Assembly: GCF_036241575.1 (NCBI RefSeq)
Contig: NZ_CP108455.1
Location: 2,246,501 to 2,310,500 of the forward strand
Source: Streptomyces sp. NBC_01267
Lineage (GTDB): Bacteria > Actinomycetota > Actinomycetes > Streptomycetales > Streptomycetaceae
Reading direction: 5' to 3'
Length of the DNA: 64,000 nucleotides
Of this stretch, positions 54,264 through 62,031 are shown piece after piece. Numbering within the stretch: position 1 is the first letter of the stretch; every line of letters starts with the position of its first letter. Made by a program: the position numbers and the translations under genes. The notes beneath the pieces were generated by a model. That model had not been told where the DNA came from and did not search any database. It was given only the letters and a program-made list of their open reading frames with translations.

Positions 54264-57200
54264 CGGCCGTCCTCCACGGGCTGCGGCAGGCACTCCGAGA
54301 CCTGCTGCGGGGTCTTGTGGCGAAAGACGTCCCGGATCGAGAGGTTCAGTCCCAGCTCACGCAGATCCCGTACGGACATGGCGGCGGTGAGGGAGTCACC
54401 ACCCGCGGCGAAGAAGTCATCGTTCCTGCCGAGGGCCGCGACGCCCAGCCTGGCGCCCATCACCCGAGCAATCACGTCGGCCTGGTCACCGGCCGGTGCG
54501 CCGGAAGGCTCTGCGGCGAGGGGAACGTACGCCCGCAACGAATCGGGCAGTGCGGAGAGGCTCACTTTCCCGCTCACGGACCTCGTGAGGTCGGTGAGGT
54601 AGACGAACTCATGCGGAACCATGAAGTCGGGAAGCCTGCCGGCAAGGCTCTCCCGCAGCACCGAGGTGAGCTTGCGTTCCATCCACGGCGCCAGCAGCCG
54701 GACTCTCGGGACCGCAGCGGGACCGGAGCCGGACCGGGTGAGCGGATCGCTCGTCGTGAAGTGACCGAGCCGGCCCGGCGGGGAGAAGCACACGTCCATG
54801 GTTCCGTAGGCATCGCCCTGACCCCAGCCGATTCTGGTCGTCCAGCCGTACCGTTCGCCCAGGGCCCAGAGCGACTCGGGGTCGATCCCCCGCAAGTCGG
54901 CCGGGCGTTCTTCGCCGGCGACGGTGAACCCGTACGCGTCCCGCAGTCGCAGCGCCTCCTCAAGCCGGGCGTTGGGCACCCTGCGGTATCCGAAGGGCTC
55001 CGTCCCGACGGCGAGTCGCGCCTCGATCTGCCGGAAACCCGGAACTTTGGTCTCCCAGCCCTCCGCGCCGGGTTCGTTCGCGCAGTCGACGTGGAGAATC
55101 ACGTCGTACCGGAACAGGGTCATCTCGTTGGGCGAGGTGCCACGGCGCGGTGCGATCTCGACCCCGGTGATCCTGGGGAGGCGATCGAGCAGCGAGACGA
55201 AGTATCGAGGGTCGATACTCAGCTCCCCGTCGGCCTGGATCGCCTGGGCGACCTGGTCCGCGAGCCGCATGTCCGGATCGGCCCCGTTCCTCAGGAACTG
55301 CCGGAGGCTGAAGAACGCTTCGAGCAGCGCCCCGTTCCGCAGATCACCCAGGAAGATGTGACCGCCCGCAGTCAGGCGGGGCAGGGCTTCCTCGATGACC
55401 TGCTCCACGTACATCAGGGAAGGGAAGTACTGGGCCACCGAGTTGATCACCACGGTGTCGTATGCGCCGTCCACCAGCCCCGGGGCACCGAGCGCTTCGG
55501 CCCGTCCGGCCACCAGGCGCAACCCGGGACTACCCGCCCGCACCTCATCGGCTATGCGGTTGAGGAGTTCGACGGAGGGTTCGGAGAAGTCCGTCGCCAC
55601 GTACAGCGACAGATCGGCGCGTTCGCAGAGCGGACGTACGAGCAGTCCTGTTCCCGCTCCGATCTCCAGGAGACGGCCCGGTTTCAGCGCCACGATGCGG
55701 TCGACCGTGGTGGAGACCCATTCCCGCATCTGCGGTGCCGGAATGTCCTGTCCGGTGAAACTGTCGGTCCAGCCCTTGATCGCCGCATCCGCGTCCTGCG
55801 CCGCGAACTTGACGGTCTCGTGCGTGTCCTCGAACACCGACAGCCACGAGTCGACGAACGCCGCGCGTTCCGCGGACATGTCGACCCGCTCGTCGGGAAC
55901 GACGTACGAGATGAGGCGGGGCCGGCCGTGCTGGTCCGGCCGGGCCACGACCGCGACGTCCCGCACACAGGGGTGGCCCAACAACGCCGACTCGATCTCA
56001 CCGGGCTCGATCCGGTAACCCCGGATCTTCACCTGCTGATCCGCACGCCCCAGGAACTCCACGTCCCCATCCACGGTGAACCGGCCCAGATCACCCGTCC
56101 GGTACATCCGCGCACCAGGCTCATCACTGTAAGGATTCGGCACAAAACGCACAGCCGTCTGCACCGGATCACCCACATACCCCACCGCCAACTGCGGCCC
56201 CGACAGATACAACTCACCCACCACACCCGGCGGCACCAACTCACCCCGCGCACCCAGGATCAACACCTGCGTACGCGCCAACGGCCGCCCGATCACCGGA
56301 ACCGTCCCCTCCGCGATCACCGCGTGCACGGAGGCGACGGTGAACTCGGTGGGACCGTACAGATTGACCGCAAGCACTCCCGGGTCGGCCGCGAGCCGCG
56401 CCCACAACGACGGCCGTACCGCCTCACCACCCAGAACCATCAGCGAAGGACGGTGCCCGCCTTCGAGAAGACCGAACTCGACGAGCTGCTCGGCGAAGGA
56501 CGGTGGAACGTTGAGTACGTCGATCGCGTGCTGCCGGGTGAATTCGACGAGCGCCTCGGCGTCGGTGCGGGTCTCCTCGCCCACGATATGCAGTTCATGT
56601 CCCGCGATCATCCACAGCAGTTGGTCCCAGGCCGCGTCGAAGGCGAAGGACGCGGTGTGTGCGACGCGCAGTCGCCGGCCGGCCGGGACGGGCCGCGCGC
56701 TGTGGGTGGCCAGCAGGTTCGCCAACGCACCGTGCGAGATGAGAACGCCCTTGGGCAGGCCGGTGGATCCCGAAGTGAACGCCAGGTAAGCGGGATCCGA
56801 CGGCGAAGGGCCAGGTGTTCCGGTGATGTCGAGGGGGTCGGCCGGACCGGGGAAAGTGATCGTGGTCGTGGTCTGCAACCGGTGGTCCGGGGCATCGGCG
56901 ACGGACCGGCGTACGCCTGCCAGGGTCAGCATCGCAGCAACCCGCTCCTGCGGGTGTGCCGGATCGAGCGGCAGCGCGACCGCTCCGGACGACATGATGC
57001 CGAGCAGCCCGACGACCAGCTCCGCCGTTCGCTCCGCGGACAGTGCGACAACCTCTCCGGGGACCGTGCCTTCCTGCCGGAGGCGAGCGGCGAGCCGGTC
57101 CATGGCCTGCTCCAGCTCGGCCAGGCTCCAGGCCCGGTCCCCGTCCACCAGGGCGATCTGATCCGGGTTCGCCTGCACCCGGGCCCGCAGGGCATCGATG

Positions 57201-60200
57201 ACGGTGTCGGCAGTGACCGGTACGCGGACACCGCGGCCGTACTCCCGCACCAGCCGCTCCGCCGCGGCATCCGACAGCAGGGGAAGTTCGGACACCTGCC
57301 TGCCAGGGTCCCGGACCACCTCGTGCAGGAGCGTCTGGAAGCACTCGGCGAGGCGGCCCATGCTCGCGTTCTCGAAGAGGTCGGCGTCATAGACGAGATC
57401 GCCCCGCAGACCGCCGTCGTGGCGGCTGAGGTCGAGCGAGAGGTCGAACCGGCTGCTGGCGACGTCCACTTGGTACGGGCTCACGGAGATCCCGTCGAGC
57501 CGCAGATCGGCGGCCACCTCTCCTTCGAGCAGCTGGCAGGTCACCTGCACCAGCGGATTGACCCCGAGGTCGCGGGCGGGATTGAGCGCTTCGACCAGCC
57601 GGTCGAACGGTACGTCCTGATGGGCGTAGGCCGACAAGGTGGCCTGGCGGACCTGGGAAAGAAGCTCCTCGAAGGTGGGATCGTCACGGAGGTCTCCACG
57701 GACCGGAAGGGTGTTGACGAAGAAGCCGACCAGCCCTTCGAGTTCCGCGCGGTTCCGGCCCGCGACGGGGACACCCACCAGCAGGTCGCGTTGCCCGCTC
57801 CATCGGGACACCAGGACCTGGAAGGAAGCCAGGAGGACGTTGAACAGGGTGTTGCGGTGCCGGAGCCCGAGCGTGGTCAGCGCCTCGGTCACCTCAGGAG
57901 AGAGGGTGAAGCGGACGGTGCCGCCCTTTCCTGTGCGTACGGGCGGACGTGGGTGGTCCAGGGGCAGTTCCAGGGTGAGCGGTACCTCCGCCAGTTCGTC
58001 CGCGTAATGCCGCAGCTGCCCCGCACGTTCTCTCTGACGCTGCGGATCCCGCTCCCAGACCGCGAAGTCCAGGTACTGGACGCTCGGCCTGGGCAGATCC
58101 GGGACGCCCCCTTCGGCGTACACCCGGTACAGCTCGGAGATCTCCGAGAGGATGACCTTGACCGACCATCCGTCGCAGGCGATGTGATGGATGCCGAAGA
58201 CCAGAAGATGCTCGGTCGGGGCGAGTTTCACGACGGCTGCCTCGAAGACCGGGCCGCGGGACAGGTCGTACTCCCGTGCTCGGACATCGAGAACGAACGC
58301 GCGGGTCCGTTCCGCCGCCTGCTCGGCGTCCAGACCGCTGAGGTCCAGGAGAACGATGTCGGGCCGCCAGTCGCGGTCGACGGTCTGGAGCGGGAAACGG
58401 TCGCCGGCTCCATAGCTGGTCTGAAGCACCTCGTGCCGGACCACCATGGCCGTGATCGCCTTCGACATGGCGGCGATGTCGAGTTCGCCGTCGAGCCTGA
58501 AGGCTTCGACCATGTTGTACGTCGCGTTCTCCAGAGCTGCCTGCTGGACGAACCAGAGGCGCTGCTGCGCGAAGGACATGGTGCCCGACGTACGCCCCGC
58601 CAGTACCGGAATCGGTTCCTCCGACGCCGACTCGCTCTGGACGAGAGCGGCGAGTCCGGCCACCGTGGGGTTCTCGAACAGGACCTGGAGCAAGATCCTC
58701 GTCCCCATGACCGTGTGGATCCGGGTCGCGAGGCGTACTGCGGCGAGCGAATGGCCGCCGAGGTGGAAGAAGTCGTCCCGGCTACCGACGTTCTCCACGC
58801 CCAGGACCTCGGCGAAGAGTTCGGCGATGACCTGTTCGGCACCCGGTCGCGGTGCGACGTAGTCGACGTGGAAGGACTCTTCGCCGGGGTCGGGCAGTTC
58901 GGCGGCGGAGACCTTTCCGCTCACGTTGCGTGGTATTTCCGGCACCTGGACGAAAGCGCTCGGAACCATGTAGTCGGGAAGGAGTCCGGCTGAGTAGTCG
59001 CGCAGTTCCGAGGAGGTGACGCCCGTGGCCACGGCGTACGAGATGAGGCGGGGCCGGCCGTGCTGGTCCGGCCGGGCCACTACCGCGACGTCCCGCACAC
59101 AGGGGTGGCCCAACAACGCCGACTCGATCTCACCGGGCTCGATCCGGTAACCCCGGATCTTCACCTGCTGATCCGCACGCCCCAGGAACTCCACGTCCCC
59201 ATCCACGGTGAACCGGCCCAGATCACCCGTCCGGTACATCCGCGCACCAGGCTCATCACTGTAAGGATTCGGCACAAAACGCACAGCCGTCTGCACCGGA
59301 TCACCCACATACCCCACCGCCAACTGCGGCCCCGACAGATACAACTCACCCACCACACCCGGCGGCACCAACTCACCCCGCGCACCCAGGATCAACACCT
59401 GCGTACGCGCCAACGGCCGCCCGATCACCGGAACCGTCCCCTCCGCGATCGTCCTGCCCAGGGCGTCCACGGTGAATTCGGTAGGACCGTACAGATTGAC
59501 CGCAAGCACTCCCGGGTCGGCCGCGAGCCGCGCCCACAACGACGGCCGTACCGCCTCACCACCCAGAACCATCAGCGAAGGACGGTGCCCGCCTTCGAGA
59601 AGGCCCAACTCGACGAGCTGTTCGAGCTGGGAAGGCGTCGACTCCAGTACGTCGATGCGCTCCTGGCGGAGGAAGTCGAGCAGCAGTTGGGTGTCCCGGC
59701 AGGTCTCGTCGTCCACGACCAGCAGCCGGTGCCCGTCGACCATCCACAGCAGCTGGTCCCAGCTCGCGTCGAAGGATATGGAGAGGGTGTGCGCCACCCT
59801 CAGCCGGACGTCCCCGGCGAACTGCGCCATGGCGGCGAAGTGGGAACCGCGGTGTGAACAGAACAGGTTCGCCAAGGAGTCGTGCCTGACCAGAACGCCC
59901 TTGGGCAGACCGGTCGAACCCGAGGTGAAGACGGTGTAGGCAAGGTCCGAGGGCTGCGGAAGGGCGAGTTCCAACGGCTGCGCGAGAGGTGCCACACCCT
60001 TCAGGTCGAGGCGTGGCACCGAGGAGGCGACTGCCTCCGGCCCGACCCCGGAGTCGACCACGAGCAGGCTGACCCCGGCCGCTTCGATCATGTGGCGGAA
60101 CCGCTCGGGGGAGAGCTTGGCGTCCAGCGGTACGAGAACGGCGCCGGCCCTGATGATTCCCAGCATCCCGATGAAGAGCCGTCCCGACCGCCCGGCCATG

Positions 60201-61777
60201 AGACCCACGCAGTCACCTCGCCCGACCCCCCGGCGGCCCAGTTCGGCGGCGACCGCATCGACGGCATCGCCCAGTTCACCGAACGTCCACTGGTGATCCG
60301 CGTCCTCCAGTGCGACCTCCTGCGGCTGTGCGGCCACCTGCTCGTGGAGGAAGCCGAGAACGGTGGCACCGGGAGCAACGTCGACCGAGGGCCCCCGCCC
60401 GTACTGGTCGAGCACCGCACGTTCGGTCCCCGGACGGAGCAGGGGCAGGTCCGAGACGCGCGCCGAGCCGGATTCGGCCAACGCCGTGAGCAGGGTGAGG
60501 AAGTATCCGGCGAACCTGGAGACGGTTTCCGCCTCGAACAGATCGACGCTGTAGTTGAAGGAGCCGCGCAAGCCCTGTTCGTCGTGGATCATGTCGAGCG
60601 AAAGATCGAAGAGCGTCGTCTGCTGCGGCGTCAGGACCTTCTCGGCCCTGGCTCCGTCCAGCAGTAGCTCTCCGGAGAACTCGGAGTCCAGGAGCTGGAA
60701 CATCACCTGGACCAGCGGATTGACGCCGGAGACGCGATCCGGGTTCAGCGCTTCGACGAGCCGTTCGAACGGAAGCTCCCCGTTCTCCTGACCGGCGAGG
60801 ACGTTCTCCCTGGTCCGTGCGACGAACTCCCGGACGGTCGGATCGTTCCGCAGGTCCCCACGGATCGCCAGCGTGTTGACGAACATGCCGATGACCGATT
60901 CCGCGCCTTCCTGGGTGCGCCCGCTCAGCGGGACGCCCACCACGAGGTCCTCCGCACCGGTCAGCCGGGACAGAAAGGCCTGGAAGGAAGCGAGAAGCAC
61001 CATGAACATGGAAGACCTGGAGCTGTTGCCGAGCGCTTGCAGGCCCTTGAGGACAGCGTCCGGCACGGTGAACTCGCAGATCCCCGACACGGGGAAGAGG
61101 GCCGCCGTACGTGCCTTGTCCGCTGGGAGCTGGAGCAGGGCAGGCGCACCCGAGAGATGCCCGGTCCAGTAGTCCAGGTATTCGGCCGTGCGCTCCGCGT
61201 CCAGGAGTTCACGCTCCCAGACAGCGAAATCGACGTACTGCAGGTCCGGTTCTGCAAGCTCGGCGGGCTCCCCGGCCCGTTCAGCGCGGTAGAGCTCGGA
61301 CAGCTCGGACAGCAGTAGTCCCATGGACCAGCCGTCGCAGACGATGTGGTGCGCCACCACGACCAGGACGTGGTCCTGCGGGGCGAGACGGCCGAGCCGG
61401 AGCCGGAGCAGGGGACCTGTTCCGAGGTCGAAGGGCTCGTCGGCCACCTGGTCCACGAACTCCCTGACCGCACCTTCGCCGTCCCGGGCGAAGTCGCTCT
61501 CCATGTCGTTCCGTGCCAGCACACCGGCGGACTCGCAGTCGGCGGGCGCCTCCTCGATCACTTGGGACGGCACGCCCGCCGCCTCGACGAAGCGCGTGCG
61601 AAAGGAGGCGTGCCGGGCCACGAGTGCGTCCACGGCCCGGGAGAGGGCCACGAAGTCCAGCGGTCCAGAGACCCGGAAGACCTCTTTCACGTGGTAAGCG
61701 GTCCCCTCGGGCTCCATGCCCTGCAGGAACCAGAGCCGCTGTTGGGCGGACGACATGGGAAAACGGTTTTCTGGCAT
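54260..61777 (-). CDS. NRPS, C-A-PCP-C-A(N-MT)-PCP
   Basis: A 2505-aa dimodular nonribosomal peptide synthetase starting at 61777 with a ggaggag ribosome site. C1 active site HHIVCDGWS at ~141. A1 with FTSGSTGLPKG at ~617, A4 FDASWDQ, A5 NLYGPTEFTV, A10 SGKVSAAEL at ~952. PCP1 serine in HLGGHSLAAVRL at ~1007. C2 HHIACDGWS at ~1199. A2 FTSGSTG at ~1667 with A4 FDAAWDQ. An N-methyltransferase is inserted after A8 (LEIGAGTGLLVRPL ~2040; VINSVAQYFPSLMYVEQV), then A10 SGKVSLSAL at ~2402 and PCP2 GGDSLTAAM at ~2459. There is no TE or E domain. The two A domains share near-identical DNA blocks; I do not predict their substrates. Confidence 0.95.
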   Translation of the reverse strand: MPENRFPMSSAQQRLWFLQGMEPEGTAYHVKEVFRVSGPLDFVALSRAVDALVARHASFRTRFVEAAGVPSQVIEEAPADCESAGVLARNDMESDFARDGEGAVREFVDQVADEPFDLGTGPLLRLRLGRLAPQDHVLVVVAHHIVCDGWSMGLLLSELSELYRAERAGEPAELAEPDLQYVDFAVWERELLDAERTAEYLDYWTGHLSGAPALLQLPADKARTAALFPVSGICEFTVPDAVLKGLQALGNSSRSSMFMVLLASFQAFLSRLTGAEDLVVGVPLSGRTQEGAESVIGMFVNTLAIRGDLRNDPTVREFVARTRENVLAGQENGELPFERLVEALNPDRVSGVNPLVQVMFQLLDSEFSGELLLDGARAEKVLTPQQTTLFDLSLDMIHDEQGLRGSFNYSVDLFEAETVSRFAGYFLTLLTALAESGSARVSDLPLLRPGTERAVLDQYGRGPSVDVAPGATVLGFLHEQVAAQPQEVALEDADHQWTFGELGDAVDAVAAELGRRGVGRGDCVGLMAGRSGRLFIGMLGIIRAGAVLVPLDAKLSPERFRHMIEAAGVSLLVVDSGVGPEAVASSVPRLDLKGVAPLAQPLELALPQPSDLAYTVFTSGSTGLPKGVLVRHDSLANLFCSHRGSHFAAMAQFAGDVRLRVAHTLSISFDASWDQLLWMVDGHRLLVVDDETCRDTQLLLDFLRQERIDVLESTPSQLEQLVELGLLEGGHRPSLMVLGGEAVRPSLWARLAADPGVLAVNLYGPTEFTVDALGRTIAEGTVPVIGRPLARTQVLILGARGELVPPGVVGELYLSGPQLAVGYVGDPVQTAVRFVPNPYSDEPGARMYRTGDLGRFTVDGDVEFLGRADQQVKIRGYRIEPGEIESALLGHPCVRDVAVVARPDQHGRPRLISYAVATGVTSSELRDYSAGLLPDYMVPSAFVQVPEIPRNVSGKVSAAELPDPGEESFHVDYVAPRPGAEQVIAELFAEVLGVENVGSRDDFFHLGGHSLAAVRLATRIHTVMGTRILLQVLFENPTVAGLAALVQSESASEEPIPVLAGRTSGTMSFAQQRLWFVQQAALENATYNMVEAFRLDGELDIAAMSKAITAMVVRHEVLQTSYGAGDRFPLQTVDRDWRPDIVLLDLSGLDAEQAAERTRAFVLDVRAREYDLSRGPVFEAAVVKLAPTEHLLVFGIHHIACDGWSVKVILSEISELYRVYAEGGVPDLPRPSVQYLDFAVWERDPQRQRERAGQLRHYADELAEVPLTLELPLDHPRPPVRTGKGGTVRFTLSPEVTEALTTLGLRHRNTLFNVLLASFQVLVSRWSGQRDLLVGVPVAGRNRAELEGLVGFFVNTLPVRGDLRDDPTFEELLSQVRQATLSAYAHQDVPFDRLVEALNPARDLGVNPLVQVTCQLLEGEVAADLRLDGISVSPYQVDVASSRFDLSLDLSRHDGGLRGDLVYDADLFENASMGRLAECFQTLLHEVVRDPGRQVSELPLLSDAAAERLVREYGRGVRVPVTADTVIDALRARVQANPDQIALVDGDRAWSLAELEQAMDRLAARLRQEGTVPGEVVALSAERTAELVVGLLGIMSSGAVALPLDPAHPQERVAAMLTLAGVRRSVADAPDHRLQTTTTITFPGPADPLDITGTPGPSPSDPAYLAFTSGSTGLPKGVLISHGALANLLATHSARPVPAGRRLRVAHTASFAFDAAWDQLLWMIAGHELHIVGEETRTDAEALVEFTRQHAIDVLNVPPSFAEQLVEFGLLEGGHRPSLMVLGGEAVRPSLWARLAADPGVLAVNLYGPTEFTVASVHAVIAEGTVPVIGRPLARTQVLILGARGELVPPGVVGELYLSGPQLAVGYVGDPVQTAVRFVPNPYSDEPGARMYRTGDLGRFTVDGDVEFLGRADQQVKIRGYRIEPGEIESALLGHPCVRDVAVVARPDQHGRPRLISYVVPDERVDMSAERAAFVDSWLSVFEDTHETVKFAAQDADAAIKGWTDSFTGQDIPAPQMREWVSTTVDRIVALKPGRLLEIGAGTGLLVRPLCERADLSLYVATDFSEPSVELLNRIADEVRAGSPGLRLVAGRAEALGAPGLVDGAYDTVVINSVAQYFPSLMYVEQVIEEALPRLTAGGHIFLGDLRNGALLEAFFSLRQFLRNGADPDMRLADQVAQAIQADGELSIDPRYFVSLLDRLPRITGVEIAPRRGTSPNEMTLFRYDVILHVDCANEPGAEGWETKVPGFRQIEARLAVGTEPFGYRRVPNARLEEALRLRDAYGFTVAGEERPADLRGIDPESLWALGERYGWTTRIGWGQGDAYGTMDVCFSPPGRLGHFTTSDPLTRSGSGPAAVPRVRLLAPWMERKLTSVLRESLAGRLPDFMVPHEFVYLTDLTRSVSGKVSLSALPDSLRAYVPLAAEPSGAPAGDQADVIARVMGARLGVAALGRNDDFFAAGGDSLTAAMSVRDLRELGLNLSIRDVFRHKTPQQVSECLPQPVEDGR
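55903..56470 (-). repeat. Duplicated A-domain segment, copy 2 (in A2)
   Basis: Matches 59035-59602 at an exact 3132-bp offset (1044 codons). The first block, 55903-56318, has a single mismatch in the bases I compared. The second block, 56352-56470, is identical or nearly so. A divergent ~33-bp stretch (56319-56351) lies between them, covering the codons right after A5 FTV. Confidence 0.92.
59035..59602 (-). repeat. Duplicated A-domain segment, copy 1 (in A1)
   Basis: Partner of the block at 55903-56470. It codes for the C-terminal part of the A core and A6-A8 (GRPLARTQVLILGARGELVP, RTGDLGRFTVDGDVEFLGRA, KIRGYRIEPGEIESALL). Near-identity at DNA level, including silent sites, shows recent duplication or ongoing gene conversion. 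Confidence 0.92.
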
Positions 61778-61830
61778 CTTGAGCAACTCCTCCGAAGGCC
61801 GTGGATCCGCTACGCCGAAACCTGGTCCGT

Positions 61831-62031
61831 TCATTGACCGATGGAGCGATGCAAGCGACCGTTGGAAATGTCCTGCCATGTTTCCCGGATGTGGTTCAGA
61901 CAGTTTTCCTTGCTTCCAGAGAATTCAGCCCGGTGCCACCCGAGCGGGAGCTGCTTCGAATCCGGCCAGATGGACATCTGGTTCCACTGGTTGACGACCA
62001 CCACGAATTGGCCGTTCTCTTCATCGAACAT
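61831..62031 (-). CDS. MbtH-like protein
   Basis: A 66-aa MbtH-family partner that binds and solubilises or activates A domains. The pattern NQWNQMSIWPDSKQLPLGWH matches the conserved N-x-E-x-Q-x-S-x-W-P...PxGW core, with Asn in place of the usual Glu. The end LNHIRETWQDISNG deviates from the usual WTDMRP. The ATG overlaps the 3' end of the upstream NRPS by 11 bp. It probably serves A domains of this cluster. Confidence 0.92.
   Translation of the reverse strand: MFDEENGQFVVVVNQWNQMSIWPDSKQLPLGWHRAEFSGSKENCLNHIRETWQDISNGRLHRSIGQ

Noticed and set aside
53894..58993. 1699-aa rightward open frame opposite the NRPS
   Set aside because: It is the complement of C, A and MT domains; low-complexity composition and internal repeats just mirror the duplicated A-domain blocks.
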